DNA of 64,000 nt, from contig OX442316.1 of the NCBI GenBank assembly GCA_949358305.1, positions 12,958,001 to 13,022,000 on the forward strand, in the 5' to 3' direction. Position numbers and translations under genes: made by a program. The notes under the pieces are model-generated. The model ran no database searches. It was given only the letters and a program-made list of their open reading frames with translations, and was not told the origin of the DNA. Shown piece by piece: positions 42,290 to 56,668 of the stretch (the first letter of the stretch is position 1; each line of letters starts with the position of its first letter). This DNA comes from Strigamia acuminata (Eukaryota > Arthropoda > Chilopoda > Geophilomorpha > Linotaeniidae).

Positions 42290-43191
42290 TTAAAGTTTGC
42301 TCTCATCTAATTTTGCTTCAATCGATGGTGTATGATTTTCTTCACTCAGTAATCCGTTTTGGTCAATTGTTTGGTGCGAATTTTTAATATCATCCGGTTC
42401 AAGGGTCTGTGGAACAGGTTTGTAGTTGTTTTCTATTTCTTGGTATCTTTTGCTAAAAAATTTCCTCATGGTTGTATGCAGAAACGGACTCAGCAACCTT
42501 GGGTTCATATTTTCATTTGAGCCTGTAGAAATAAACAAAATGATTACACATTAACGCGATCATCTATGACCAGTACAAAGCCCGCTTCACGCCAGTCATG
42601 CAATAAGCAAATTTACATTAACTTATTGCAATCCAGGATACATTCTGGAGACAGGTTTCATTAGTCACTGTCAAATAAAAACAAGGATTTTGTTTTTTTT
42701 GACGATAATGAGGTTGATGCAACAAAGCGATGAACTGCGTGGGATGTTTTTCGTGGCATTGAAATTTGAAAGGAGGCAGAAATATATAATTAAAAATCTC
42801 TATCAAATCAAATAAATTAAAAAGTACAAAATTCTGTTTTTATATACGGTATTTTTTAAATACGATTTTGATTTAACACTGTCTAGAAAAATAAATTCAA
42901 TTCCGGTTTTACACGGTTTCTTTTGGTTTTACGCGGTTAAAAAGTTGCATTTTTAAAATTGGATTTAAGTTTAAGGAAAAATATTTCCATTAACTGTCAT
43001 TTTCTACAAAACGTTTTGGATATTTTCATTGTTTGTTGTCTAGGAAATGTTAAGAGGTTTTTCCCTTGTTTGTCTTTTTTTACACACCTTTTTTTTCTGG
43101 ATTCTATAAATAGAATTGCGTGTATGATTTAATACATTTTGAACGTCTTGTTATCCACTGGTAATTTTGTGACCATACGTTTGTGGTCAGT

Positions 43192-43226
<35 letters not shown>

Positions 43227-46200
43227 CATTTTGTTAGTCATGATTCCAGACGGTAATGCCTGTCTAGGGCATGGGTTCTTAATCTGATGTCGCAAAAATG
43301 TTTGACTTGTATAAAAATATATACCCGGGGCCGCGTAAAAATTTCTCGGGCAAAAAGGGGTCACGGGTGGAAAAGGTTTAAGAAGCCTTGGTCTACGGCA
43401 CCGGTCGGCAACTGGCGGACCGCGGAAGGTCGAAACTTGGACCGCGGTGATGTTTTAGCGACGTTTTTTCTTCGGTTTATTTCGTTTTTCGGTGTTTTTT
43501 TTCTTGTTTTTCCCGTTTTTTGTCGTGTTTTTAGGTTTTATTGGTATTTTTTGGGTTGTGTGTATTTATTGGGGAGTTTCTTTGGTTTTTAAGTTTTTTT
43601 TTCCGTTTTCTTAAGTTTTTAGTAAGGTTTTTCCGTGTTTCTTTTCTGGACCTGGATAAAAACTTTTCCATAGTATCCGGACCCCACTTAAAATTACTTG
43701 CCGACCCCTGGTCTACGGTATCAGGCTCTTGAACTTGAGCATCAACACTTAATCTACAATGAAAACTGGGGTTTGATATTGCATTCTGCCGTCGTATTTA
43801 CCCGTGAGTTAACTTAGTGAATGTGGTGTATTTTCACCACAAGAAATTCTACAGGTTTCAGCACATTAGGAAATTGCATTGTATTGTTAGCAATACAGCA
43901 TCATGCAGGAGCATCATGCTTAGACATCATAGTCTCCCCTAGCAACGGTTAATCAGGTTTGAACAATAAAGGATTTTCACTTCTGTTAGTGGAGTGGAAG
44001 AGGCAGGAGCTTTTGTTAAAAGGTCTGCCATGTTTCATGTTTAAATCTTGGTCTTTTATTTGATATCTTTGGGCAAGATACAAAACTGGCACCCGAACAT
44101 AATGCATATTATGTTAATATAATTATTTTGGAGCATACCTATAAATAAACTGCTAATACTTCCCACGAGTACTGTAACTGAGAAAGCAATTGGTATAATC
44201 CAGAAATAAGATATTTTATAAATTTCAGGAATGTCGTCTCTAGAAGATAATTTTTGTCAATTTTTTAGGTTGCTATTTGAGCGTGATTGCTTATTTTTAC
44301 GTGTTTATGTAAGTTTTGCTGCGCAGGGTCCAATTCCCAATAATGTCGGTACAGTTTTCCGTGGAGAATGGTAAAGCAGAAAACGATGGTGGACGGTAAA
44401 TTTGGTTGCCGATTGAAACCCACCAAGCAACTCCGAGTCCGCATATAATTCCGAGTAAAGATCCCTGGTAATAAAAGTTGCGCACTAAAATAAAACATTA
44501 AGCTCAGAGAATTTTTATGTCACCTTGGAATTAGCATACGGATTCATTAGTCCAAGGACAAACAAACCGAGAGTTGCGCCATTCGTGCCTCCAGACAGAT
44601 AATAAATGGCCTGATTTTAAATGTTAAAAAATGAGTAAAAAATATAAGATTTTAATATCCAATTTGGTTTTTACCTGTACAATGCTACCTAAGTTCATTA
44701 TAGCTGCAATCACAATTATACAAACTACTCCGTATGACACAGCTATGGAATACCGTACATAAAGTTTACGTTATTTATTTATTTTTTTAATTTTGGTAAA
44801 TTAAAAACTAACCTATGAGTTTTGATACTTTGGTGGCTTTTTCGTCCGTTAGGCCCTTCCATCGGGGTTTGACATGGTCCTCTAAAGTGATGGCTGCTAG
44901 TGAGTTCAATACAGATGATGTTGTACTGATGAAAGAAAATTTTTTTTTTTAAAATGAATGTTGAGAAGCATTGTATTATACCTGAGTGCTGCGCTATAAA
45001 CTCCCGCAACAAATATACCGGGCATTCCTGGAATTGAGGTCATTGTGTGCATGACAAATAAGGGCAATATCTATTAAAAGAATTTTTTTAATTTTTAGAA
45101 ATCAATGTGAATTGATTATTACTTGATCGGGTTGCTCAATCTGTTGACTCAATAAGGGATCGCAATTCCAATACATTGCGTACAATATTAATCCGACAAT
45201 GCAATAAACAGTTCCTACTGGGACTAAACCTGCGATGTTAATCCAGATGCTCCTAGTTTTCGAATGAGAAATATTTTTTTTTTTATAATTTTTATGTGTG
45301 GAACAATATACTTTTCAGCCGTTTTCCTATTCGGGCATGACATGTATCGTTGTATTTGAATTTGACTTGTGCCGTAGCCTTGCATCCAGAACAAAGTGGC
45401 GGATAAAAACATTCCCCAAAATGTGAACCGGACTCTAGGATCAAAGCTGAAACTGAGTGGAGTCAGTCTCTGACCTTCTATAGCTCGTTCTACGACGGTC
45501 GATACTCCGCCAACATCCATTGATCCCTTGATCATGGCGGCCAACAATGCTGTTGTAAATATTGTGATTTGTAAAGAATCTGACCACATTACAGCTTTGA
45601 TGCCACCCTGTTAACAAACAAATAGTTTCTTGGGACATTTTTCTACTTTACTCAATCGGGGACTCACAATAGTGGTGTAAACGGTACCGATGACGGTTGT
45701 TGTTAACACAGAACCCCACACACTTAAACCAGTAACTGAAATAACAATAATTGACTACAATTTACACTCCCCATATGGTTCAAAAATGCATATGTGACAA
45801 TCTATTACCTTGACTGAGGGCCAGGGCGGGTCCATAAGTGACAAAACTGGCAAACGTTAGCTGTACATTGATAAAAATTATTTTATTTGAATTTGAACAT
45901 ACAAAATTAATGGCTAGATACCAATGATATGATGTTCATTACAGAACCGCATAACCTCAACGTTTTATCGAAACGGGACTCGATGTACTGAAAATGAAGA
46001 TTTTGGTTTCCATAATAATTCTTTATAAACGTATTAGTTTAACCAGTCTTACTTCAAACACACTTGTGATTTGCATGTTGTAAAACACTGGCATGAATCC
46101 GTAGAGTGCAATTGGAAGGCCCACCATGACACCCAGATTCATGAACCAGTAATTAAAGCCGAATTGGTAGACTTCTGCTGGTACCCCTAACATGCCATTG

Positions 46201-46481
46201 GAACTCATGAAACTAGCCATCATAGATAGGACCTTTTGTGAATAGAAACAAGGCTTACATTTGCTGTGCCTGCGCATTTCTCATTTGAAATGAGTCATTT
46301 CTCTTTGTTAATAGCTACTTACAACTGGCAAAGTTGCCATGTTTCTGTCTCCTCTGAAATATTCATTGGTTGTTTTCTGTTTTCCACCAAAAGTTGCGAA
46401 ATAAACGCCGATTCCGAGAGAAAGGACTAAAACTAATACGAGAATTGCGTAGTCTAAAACGCTAAACGTTATAAATTGCAT
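42290..46481 (-). CDS. SLC5-family sodium/solute symporter, gene 7 (14 exons)
   Basis: Exons: 46481-46323, 46232-46053, 45987-45922, 45860-45809, 45735-45668, 45607-45312, 45252-45123, 45070-44982, 44925-44813, 44742-44675, 44610-44524, 44464-44301, 44239-44139, 42522-42290. The frame is open, 601 residues. Together with gene 8 it forms a second subgroup: FSVLDYAILV start, GGKQKTTNEYFRGDRNMA, SSNGMLGVPAEVYQFGFNYWF, YIESRF in exon 3, and a longer hydrophilic C-tail (NYKPVPQ). Exon phases equal those of genes 1-6, so both groups descend from one ancestor. Intron 13 is 1.6 kb and contains a hAT-like MITE. Substrate may differ from genes 1-6; this is inference from the divergent pore segments. 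Confidence 0.89.
43185..43226. repeat. TTTA microsatellite
   Basis: About nine TTTA units in intron 13 of gene 7. Confidence 0.9.
43399..43710. mobile_element. hAT-like MITE
   Basis: 312 bp with inverted ends CAcCGGTCGGCAA / CAGGGGTCGGCAA and an exact 8-bp duplication GTCTACGG (43391-43398, 43711-43718). The T-rich interior makes long spurious frames. The 8-bp target and CAGGGGTCGGCAA end fit hAT. It sits inside an older repeat (43320-43740) that is faintly similar to 52996-53070. Confidence 0.85.
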
Positions 46482-48187
46482 GTTTTGAAGTCAAGATTTG
46501 TGCACTTTGTGTATGACCAATGTGTTTTGCTGCTTGCTAATGTCTAGAATAAAAGTGCAGTTTTATCGCATTTAAAATCAAGTCGGAGTGATGATGTTGA
46601 AAACGATAATCACAGTAATCGCCCACGTGTATTGTTGTTTTAAATTTATTTGAGCAAGTGTACAAAGACCCCAGGCGTTAATTCATAACCTAGTAACAAA
46701 ATAATCCGTTTATCAACGAAAGACTGTAAACATGGTGATTATACAAATGAACGTTTGGTATAGGTACTGTTGTGTAGAACTATAAATAGCGATACACTTT
46801 GTAACAATGTTAAGCTAGGAATTACATATTGGTGCATAGCATGGTTGGTTACTGATTTTGAATAATTCCAACACTCAACTGTAAATTTTAAATGGGTTTT
46901 ATAATAAATGCGAGTGAAAATGAATACACAAATTTAATCAAAATGTTTGTTTGTTTATTATGCGTTTAATGAGAGGCAACGTGTACTGCAGGGAAAACAC
47001 TTTACATTACAAAGTTCTCTTTCATCTGGCATACATAAAAATAAATTTGCAGTATAAATAGATAAAATATATAAATATCAATTTAAAAACTGCTCATGGA
47101 ATTGCATTAACCTTTTAATTGTATCTATCAGCTATGTGAGAGAAAACGCATGTGAAAAACAATGCATTTTTAAATACGTTTGAAGATGTATAATTATTTT
47201 GGAGATTTTATTGTTTTTAATTATTGCAACATTGTTTTTGTTGGTTGTGGTGATGCGGAACTTATTCTTTTATTCAAGTACAAACAACGCTTGTCTATGA
47301 ATTTATTTATGAACTTGCATTTCTCTTAATGAGCTATAGCAATTAATATTTTATTATGTGAACGATAACAAGTTCTTACGACATGTCGAATTAAATGCAA
47401 AACTAATTTGTGATTAAATAAATTAAAAATAGTTTTTATTTCATTGTTTAATGAAAATCATGCGTCTCATTTAATTATCTTACAATCCTGCAGCCGGTAA
47501 TTGACATTTCTCATATTATTTATACATTTCTGTTTACTGGGACTACGTGTCTACACTGACTGAAAGTCAAGGTTAATATTCTTCATTTCCTATTTCCTTG
47601 CACAATTCGTAAAGCGAAATGTTTATCCGCAAGTAGGAAAACTTTACTCAAAATTAGTGTTTGCAGGAAAAACTCCTCAGGCCCAATCATGGCTTGCCAG
47701 GTCTGGTTACGTAAGGAGGATCTTTCTCAGAACAGCTAAATCAAGATTTGTGTTTGCGCAATTGTAATTTTATACATTATTTATTCATATCGTTAATTTA
47801 AATGTCGTTCCTACATATTTTTACCGTTTTAAAATATTGGGTTATCGCTTAAACTATCGAATTGTCGTTTTTGTGCTAATTCGGCCGATTTATAATGTGC
47901 AATAACGACTAATGAATCTTATTTTTTTAATCATCCGCAATCATTTTACATTTACACGTCAGTTAGAGATGTCTTCATTTCTTTCACGTATTAATCAAAG
48001 CATTGGATGTCTTCATATTGGATTTCCTGAATTTCCTTGAATTTGCGGTTTTTTTTGTGACGTTATAAGGAAACTCGCTACAAAGCAGCAATTATTAAAA
48101 ACAATCAATTGGTTTTAAAATCCAATTGACTACAGCTTTTAGTCTGGAGATATACAATTTGGATTCATTTGGTTTGTATTTTTGGAG
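46482..48187. other. Intergenic, genes 7-8
   Basis: 1.7 kb, AT-rich. No open frame of note, no inverted repeats and no TATA-like box of the array type were found. Confidence 0.5.
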
Positions 48188-51100
48188 TTAAATCTTACTC
48201 TCGTTGGTAATAATGGAATCGAGTTTAGGATAAAGTTCACTAGCTTCAATTAATTTGTGATTTTCTCCATTAAGTAGTCCGTTTTTATTTATTGAGTCTT
48301 GAGAATTTTTGTAGTCCCCATTCTCTAAATTTTGTGGAACAGGTTTGTAGTTGTGTTCTAACTCTTGGTACCTTTTACTAAAGAATTTTTTCATGATTGT
48401 GTGTATAAACGGACTCAACAACTTAGGGTCAAGATTTTCATTTGAACCTGCAAAAGCACAGAAATGATTACTATATGACAAAACAAATATGATAAATGAG
48501 TGAAAATTTCCAGTTCACACTTGACTTCCCATACATGAAACTACGCCAACCGTGTCAGTGCAAATCTGCTCAATGCAATACAGGATGCGGTTAACGATGT
48601 CACTAACACAGTCTGGATGCATTTTATCAATATAGGAAATCGCATAAATGTGATCTGAACATTTAACATTTCAACATTTTAGTTTTTATCTGCAGTTAAG
48701 TCACTTGCTCCCTTTTCTAATTCCTGTTAATATAATTTATGAACGTACCTATAAATAAACTGCTAATGCTTCCCACCAATACTGTAACTACAAGCGCTAT
48801 TGGCATAACCCAGAAGTAGGATATTCGATAAAGATCAAAAACGTCGTCCCTAAAAAATAATTTGTTTATTTAATTTTTTCTTAATTTGGTATTTTAGTGC
48901 TTGATTTTTTTTACGCGTTTATTGGCGGTCTTTCACGCGGTGTCCACTCTCCAAGAATGTCGGTGCAGTTTGTTGTTGACACTGGTAAAGCAGAAAACGG
49001 TGGTGGACGGTAAATTTGGTTGCCGATTGAAATCCACCAACCAACAACGAGACCGGAAAAAATTCCAAGCATTGATCCCTAGTGATAAAAGTTAGGTAAC
49101 ACCATAAAACGTTAATCCCAGAGAATTTTTATATTACCTTTGAATTAGCATAAGGATTCATTAGTCCAAGAATAAATAAGCCGAGAGTTGCGCCATTCGT
49201 GCCACCCACCAGGTAATAAATAGCCTGATTTTAAATGTTAGGAAATGAGTAAAAAAATTGAGATTTTAATGTTCAATCTGATTGAGTTTTACCTGCACAA
49301 TACTACCTAAGTTCATTATAGCTGCAATCACGATCAAACAAACTGCTCCGTAAAGCACAGCTGTGGAATACCGTACACAAAATGTACGTCAGAATTTATT
49401 TTATTTTTTAAATATGGTAAATCAAACTAACCGATGAGTTTTGATACATTGGTGGCCTTTGCGTCCGTTAGGCCCTTCCACCGGGGTTTTACATGGTCCT
49501 CTAAAGTGATGGCTGCTAGTGAGTTCAATACAGATGATGTTGTACTGATGAGATAAAAAAAATACTCCGTATTTATTTGTACAAATGAGTGATGAGGCAT
49601 TATATTATACCTGAGTGCTGCGCTGTAAACTCCCGCAACGAAGATGCCGGGCATTCCTGGAACTGAGGTCATTGTTTGCATGACAAATAAGGGAAATATC
49701 TATTAAAATATTTATACATTTGAAATTAATATTTTTATTAGTTTATACTGAAAATTACTTGATCTGCTTGCTCAATTTGTCGACTGGACAAAGGATCACA
49801 AGTCCAATACATTGCGTACAATATTAATCCCACGTAGCAATAAATTGTACCTACTGGGATTAAACCTGCGATGTTAATCCAGATGCTCCTAGTAATTATC
49901 AATTGACCTCTTTATAGATAATTTTTTATTTTTTATTTTAATTGAATGAAATACTTTTCCGCCGTTTTTCTATCGGGGCAAGACATATATCGCTGCACTT
50001 GAATTTGACTTATGCCATAGCCTTGCAGCCACGTGAAAATTGAAGATATCAATAATCCCCAGAAAGTGAAACGGACCCTGGGATCAAAGCTAAAGCTTAA
50101 AGGACCTAGTCTATCGCCTTCATAAGACTTGTCTATAATGTAAGGTAGTCCACCAACATCTATTGTTCCTTTAATAATAGTAGCTAATAAGGCTACTGTA
50201 AATATTATGATTTGTAAAGAATCTGTCCACATTACAGCTTTGATGCCACCCTGTTAAAAGGAAATTGTGATTGTAATAATTTATGCCGTATGGATCAATC
50301 ACTCACAATGCTGGTGTAAACGGTGCCGATGACCGTTGTTGTTAAGACAGAACCCCAGACACTTAAACCAGTAACTGAAATAATAATTTTATAAAAATGA
50401 CTTAATAATTCAATTAGATTTTATGTTTACCTTGGCTGAGGGCTAGAGCGGGTCCGTACGTGACAAAACTTGCATACGTTAGCTACAGTGAAATAGTCAT
50501 TTAAAAAATTTAAAAATTTAAAAATATACCAAAACGTGAAATTAAGTAGTCACCAATGACAAGATGTTCATCACAGAGCCGCATGCTCGTAAGTTTTTAC
50601 TGAAGCGGCTTTCTATGTACTGGAAACGAACCAACATATTACTGAAAACGTATAATCGATTATTTTTAAAGATTCTTACCTCGTATACACTTGTGATCTG
50701 CATATTGTAAAACACTGGCATGAAACCATACATTGCAATTGGGATTCCCACAATCACACCCATTGAAATGAACCAGTAATTAAAACCGAAATGATAAACT
50801 TCCGCTGGGACGCCTAACATGCCGTTAGAACTAATGAAACTAGCCATCATAGACATGACCTTTATGAATAGAAACACCGCTACACTTTCCGGTACAGGTC
50901 GAGTAATATCTCATATGGTTCAAAAATACATTGAAATTATATCGCAATTTTGAAATGCATTTGGGTTTCAAGGAAATGCATTTTGTAACACATTTTTGCA
51001 TGATATTGGTTTGCAAACGATAATACATTTTAAATGCATTCCCAATATTATTATTTTTTAAAGTTGTATTTTGAAATGCATTATTTAATGTACAAATAAT

Positions 51101-51366
51101 ATGCATAATTCCGCAAAATGCCACACATTTTGTAATGTATTAAATGAAAAGCAATATACTGTTAAATATATATTTTTGAACCGTTTGGGATGTCGCTTAC
51201 TTACCACTGGAAACATTGCCATGTTTCTGTCTCCTCTGAAATATTCATTTGTCGTTTTCTGTTTTCCTCCAAAACATGCAAAATAGACGCCAATTCCGAG
51301 GGAAGCAATTAAAACTATTACAAGTATTACATAGTCCAAAATGCTGAACGTGGTTACGGGAAGCAT
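48188..51366 (-). CDS. SLC5-family sodium/solute symporter, gene 8 (14 exons)
   Basis: Exons: 51366-51205, 50859-50680, 50619-50554, 50482-50431, 50374-50307, 50250-49955, 49888-49759, 49699-49611, 49544-49432, 49360-49293, 49224-49138, 49078-48915, 48849-48749, 48447-48188. The frame is open, 611 residues. It is sister to gene 7 by FGFNYWF, SNGMLGVPAEVYHFG, SFSFDPRVRFTFWG and the NYKPVPQ tail. The Na2-site helix of exon 9 is kept (SSVLNSLAAITLED). ATG at 51366 aligns with gene 7; the in-frame ATG at 51444 would add 26 residues. It is the first gene of the minus block and is transcribed away from gene 9. Confidence 0.88.
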
Positions 51367-51811
51367 GTTTGAAATTGCGTTCTTCGTGCAGTTGTGTGTG
51401 AAGTAGGGACTAAAACCTTGTTTGCAGTTCACTAGCTGATACAATTTCCAAATCTGTCTTGTTGGCTGCTAAAGTTCAGAAGTGATAGTCCGTTCTTACA
51501 TCGCATTGAAATTTCAACAGATGGGAAATGTTCAAAATGATAACTACGCACTTGAATTGCTGTTTTGTGTTTATATAAGATATTTCAGGGGATCATCTTT
51601 GTTAATCCGTAAATCGTGAAAATATTTTACAATTATCTGTCTTGTCAACCTAAGATTGTAAACATTACGGTTACATAATTAATTGTTATTGCTACAAGGA
51701 TTACGTGTCGAAATTAGGTATTATATATTAGTCGTTTGCACATGTGCGTATCGGGATTGCTAACGGATCTTAATTAGTTTGTATTTATGTATAATTTTGA
51801 AATTAAAATTT
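51367..51811. other. Divergent intergenic region, gene 8 side
   Basis: Must hold the promoter of gene 8. No TATA-like box of the type seen in genes 1-6 is evident. Confidence 0.4.
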
Positions 51812-51915
51812 ATTTTTGGTCTAAAAATGCATTTTTTGGTCTAAAAATGCATTTTTTGGTCTAAAAATGCATTGGTGGTCTAAAAATGCATTTTTTGGTC
51901 TGAAAATGCATTCTT
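51812..51915. repeat. Tandem repeat, 20-21-bp unit
   Basis: Five copies of TTTTTTGGTCTAAAAATGCAT with small changes. Uniform direct repeats without spacers. Confidence 0.88.
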
Positions 51916-53323
51916 TATGTACGTAGTAGTGTATTTTTTTTATCTGAATTTATTTTTCATACAAATGCTTTTTTTTGGGGGGGGAGGGGAGGGGGGCGCA
52001 AACATGACCAAAACCACAAAGGCGCTCAATACCCTCGGAACGGGCCCGAGTACAGGTTACTTTGATTTGCTTTTTACAGCTGTTCTGTTGTGATTGTTTA
52101 GTACTTTAGTTTACTTTAATAATAAATTCAAACATGACTTACCGTTACCTCTGGTTAAGATAAAGCGCACTGCATCAGACATACTGTAGATTTTAATTTG
52201 AGAATAAATTTTACTTTGAAATATTAATAGGACAATTGTTTCTGAATTCAAATTATTTTATTATTAGCTTCATCTCCAATTATATCTTATAAGAAGTAAT
52301 AGGAACATCCTTTCACATCTTCAAACCTGATAACATTATCAATGCTGCAAGTATTTGCTTATCTTTGTAACTTCATTGTTCATTTTATCCAATTTTAGAT
52401 CCCGCCTAGTTTCACTAACTGTAGCTTTTTGAGTGTTACTAGGTTATTTGTGAGGGAAATGGAAAAGGATGCTCACGGTTTGAATGATGAAAACGAACTG
52501 AACTTTTATTGCTACAGTATAAGGTTAAAACTACACAAGACATGTGTGGCCAAAAGAAAGGGCCACAGTGGGGTGTCCAAGCACCGGATGAAAACGTCAC
52601 ATTGCACTTAAAGTCATATATCAACTCATAAACCAACACTAACCTATAACATTCAAGTCATAAAATACGAAATGCTTTATAAGCTTTATTCTCTATTGTC
52701 TGTGGAACTGCATAATAGTCAAAGAAATTCTCAAGGTAAGACAGCATAACGTCTGCAGTGAAATCTATACTGGAAGCTACCTGCTAAAACGATCAGATTT
52801 GGCACCGAAATTGCGTAAGCAACCTCCATTCGACCACCTGCCTAACTCAACCTTAGACCTAGAAAGGGCTTTTGCAGGGAAAGTACTGCCTGAAAAGGGT
52901 CTGGGGCGTCTTAAACGTAAGTGCAAGGGGTGTATGGCACCCAAGCAGCTCTAAAGAGCAGCTAGGCCTACTAGTATTTTATATACTTATATACACTTGG
53001 TTGTGTAAACATTTTTCGGGTAAAAAGGGGTCGTGAGGGGAGGAAGTCTAAGAAGACCTGCTCTAGGACTGCCATGCCTTTTCGGCTTCGGTCCGAGGTA
53101 TCCTAAGCCGTCTCCTAACCATCCCAGAGGGGCGGCACAGGAGTCTTTGCAAACTGGCGGCTTCTGAAAAGGGTGTGAAATCACTCGGTTGTCTTGAGTG
53201 TTATCGCGAGCGTTTTGAGTGTTGTACCAACACCGTCGTAGCAAGGTTTCACTGTATTTGGATTTTGTTATAATGAGGTTCAATTGTGATAAATAATATT
53301 TCAGAGCCAGCATCGACTTGAGA
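51916..53323. other. Divergent intergenic region, gene 9 side
   Basis: Includes a T-run/G-run block at about 51970-51998 and a region at 52996-53070 faintly similar to 43330-43385. The open frames at 52429-52639 and 52987-53358 are not supported by similarity. The gene 9 promoter must lie here. Confidence 0.4.
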
Positions 53324-56300
53324 ATGTTGGCCAACGAAAATCTTGCAGCTAGATTCACTTGGATTGACTATGTGATACTCGCAGTGTTGCTGTTCGTGTC
53401 AGGAGCTATTGGATTGTATTACGCGCTTGGTGCAAACAGGCAGAAGACAGCTAAAGATATCCTGGTGGCTAATCGAAGCATGGGCGTTCTTCCCGTCTCA
53501 TTGTCTTTATTAGCAAGTTATGTTTCAGCTACGTCTATCTTGGGCGTTCCTGCTGAGGTTTATTTGTATGGAACTTCGTACTTATTAACATGTGTGAGTT
53601 TAGCAATCGCTATAGCAGTATCTGCACACGTGTATTTGCCTATGTTTTATGATTTGGGTGTGACGAGTTCTTTTGAGGTAAAATACAAGAAATAATGAGT
53701 TAAATAACTGGTATGTATATTTATATATTATTTTTTTTGCCTGTTATAGTATTTAGAAAAAAGGTTTAATACGTTTATGAGAAAACTTGCGTCTATTATA
53801 TTTACAATTAACACGGTGAGGGATTTGTGTAATTGTTTACTTTTATATTCCGTACTTTATTTCATTTAATTACCAATCAATTTGAATTGCATAATTTTCA
53901 GGTGTTGTTTTTGTCTATTGTGACGTACGTACCTGCATTGGCCTTAAGTCAAGGTTAATATTTTTCTCATTACTTATCTTATTTCCTTGCACTTAAAATG
54001 TAATTTCAAAATAGTTACAGGCGTTTATGTTTGGACGTCAATAGCTGCAATTGCAGTTGTCTGCATCATTTACACTTCACTTGTGAGTTAGTAGCCTCCA
54101 TTTTAAATTTTTTAAAAAAAATATATATATTAAAACTGATTTTTTATTTTAATTTGTAGGGAGGCATCAAAGGAGTTATGTGGACTGATGTTTTTCAAAT
54201 GGTTGTGATGTTTGCAGCCTTGTTGTTTGTTTTAGTGAGAGGTGTTGGCAAAGTTGGGGGTTTTAAAGCCGTGTGGGATATTGCACATGCGGGTAATCGA
54301 ATGAATACTTTAAAGTACGTGTAATTTAGTTATTTCGAAGATGATATAATAACATTAAAATGTTGTTCAGTTTTAGCCTAAATCCGTTTGAAAGACATAC
54401 TTTTTTAGAAATTACAATCGGATGTAGCCTTATGTGGATTTCGGTGTACGGGACTTATCAAACTAGTGTTCAACGATATTTGGCTTCACCCAGCAAATCT
54501 AGGGCTCAAATGTGAATATACGAAAAATTGTGAAACAAAAATTATTCTGCTGAAATTTTGGAGTTTATTTTGTGAGTGGGGGACGGACACTGCACAGCAT
54601 GAGGAGTGCCAGTGTTTCCCATGTTTGGACTTATTTGCTACAGCCCAACTTAAGTTTAATCGCTGATCACGTGGCCGAAGGACTGTGTGGGCAGCGAGAT
54701 GATATTGCTAATTGTTGCCAGGTGTCTGCATGGATTTCTTGACCGTTCAGGTCGTTTCCACCACGGAGCACGTGAGCACGGTCTCAAAACCTTTCACGTT
54801 GCTTTTCCTTGTGTTGTCCTTGTCTCATTGATTGGCTTGACCACTCCTAAGACAGGCAGCTCTGCCAAGGGCCAATTATTTGTGTGTCAGTGATTTAACA
54901 TCTTTATAGGTTTAATATATCATCTGTAAAGAATTTCAGTGACGGATGAATGAAAACACTTTAATTACACACAGTAGTTGAGGATTTATCCGCGTTGGGG
55001 TTTCTGGCCGGCGCCAGATGCAGCCAATCTACGGGGAAATCCACAACTGCAATTAGAAAAAAAAATCTTCAAAATTAAATAATTAATTTTTAAATTTTTT
55101 ATGGGTTTTTTTGTTTGTTTGTTTATTTCAGTGCACTTTGGCTGAATTTGCCTGGACAGTTTTTGTTTGTATTTTTGAATGTTTTGATTGGTTTGGTGTT
55201 ATACAGTTACTATTGGGCTTGTGATCCGCTAGCAGAATTACGTGCTGAAAGTGCAATTCAAGTATGATGAGATATTGGAAATTAGATTGTGGAGTAAAAA
55301 ATCAGACCAATTTCTTTCACAGCTTTTACCTTTATTTGTAATTGAGATAATGAGTGATCTTCCAGGATTACCAGGTGTGTTTGTAGCTGGTTTATTCAGC
55401 TCTTCTTTAAGGTATAAAATTAAATGAATTATGTAATAAATATTCTATTTCAACAAAGTTGTGAACGTAGAAGTATATAGCTAGCTTATTGCATTATAGC
55501 ACTTTATCATCTGGATTAAACGCCTTAGCAGCAGTGACGTTTGAAGATTTTGTACTTGCAGTTTACAAGCCCAAAACTGAAGAAATTGGAGGTTATTTGA
55601 TCAAAATAATTGGTATAAAAAATAGAATTTTAAATGTGGTTTATTCTAAACTTTTAAGACAAACGGGTATTTATTTAGCATTGGCGTATGGAGTTTTATC
55701 AATTGGTTTAATTCCTTTGCTGCAAAGAATAGACAACATATTTCAGGTAGAAATAAATAAAAGACTTTAATGCTATCCTTTATTTTAGACATTAAAATAA
55801 AAACCATCAATTAAAGGCAGTTTTGACTTTGTTTGGAGCAATCTGCGCGCCAATGCTTGGTGTATTTACACTTGGAATGATGTTTCCCTTTGCAAATTCA
55901 TATGTAAGTGATTTACTTAAACGTGACAGTGAAATGTGATTAGATTTTTATAAAAATAATTATTTAAAGGGTGCTGTTGTAGGGTTCGTTTGTGCAAATG
56001 TGTTAACTCTCTGGCTAACTATTGGTACGTTTATTGTTAATCCAAAAATTACTCGTTTGCCTCTTACAATAGAAGGTTGCAATTCTTCAAATATTTCTTT
56101 GATTTCGGTAATTGAAAATTCGATTTCTCATTTGGAATCACCGTAAGTTTGCTGAAATTTAAGGGTGGATACAGAAATTGTTTCGATTGAATTTTGTAGG
56201 GACAATTCGTTTATTGATGTTTACAAAATCTCATATTTATGGTACAGTGCTGTTGGTGTTGTCACTGTTCTTATCGTGGGTGTCTTTAGCAGCTTATTAA

Positions 56301-56668
56301 CAGGTAACTGTTTCTATATGTATAAAATTGAGTTATGGTTTAATTTTATTTTTATCAGGTGGTAACAAGAGTTCTTCATTGGATCCTAAATTGCTTTATT
56401 ATCCTGTTAGAAAATTATATGTTAGTATGTGCGAAAAACAAATGAGAAAAGTAAGCTACGATTTTCACTTACTGGTATTCTTTTGTTTTGATTAAGTTGT
56501 TTGTTTATCTTTTGTTTGTTTTTCCTGCAGGATTATTGTGTGGAAAACAATGGCGTGTATACAATAGAAAATTCACAAATTCAATGCGAGAAATTTGTTT
56601 ACAGCGATGATAGAACGTCAGCGAAGACGGCGGAGAGGAGGAATGGCGCTTTTGAAAATACAGAATAA
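53324..56668 (+). CDS. SLC5-family sodium/solute symporter, gene 9 (15 exons)
   Basis: Exons: 53324-53677, 53750-53815, 53902-53953, 54021-54082, 54160-54314, 54371-54511, 55132-55261, 55323-55411, 55500-55612, 55679-55746, 55817-55903, 55970-56142, 56200-56303, 56359-56450, 56531-56668. The frame is open, 607 residues. Layout differs from genes 1-8: exons 1 and 2 are fused (118 codons), the large exon 6 is split, and the tail has an extra intron. Family marks are ILGVPAEVYLYGTSY, YVPALALSQ, GGIKGVMWTDVFQ, STLSSGLNALAAVTFED (Na2 helix) and SSSLDPKLL. Outer-loop NCSSNIS is a likely glycosylation site. The ATG at 53324 is used rather than the TTG two codons upstream. An AATAAA lies at 56935. 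Confidence 0.9.

Noticed and set aside
43287-43732. Phenylalanine-rich open frames at 43287-43732
   Set aside because: They are read from the T-rich interior of the hAT-like MITE, with no domain or splice context.
51812-51915. Five evenly spaced ~20-bp direct repeats resembling a CRISPR array
   Set aside because: There are no unique spacers between the repeats, and the context is an animal nuclear genome. It is a simple tandem repeat.
54466-54893. Open frames at 54466-54893 as an extra exon of gene 9
   Set aside because: They fall in intron 6, do not match any SLC5 segment, and exons 6 and 7 join in phase without them.
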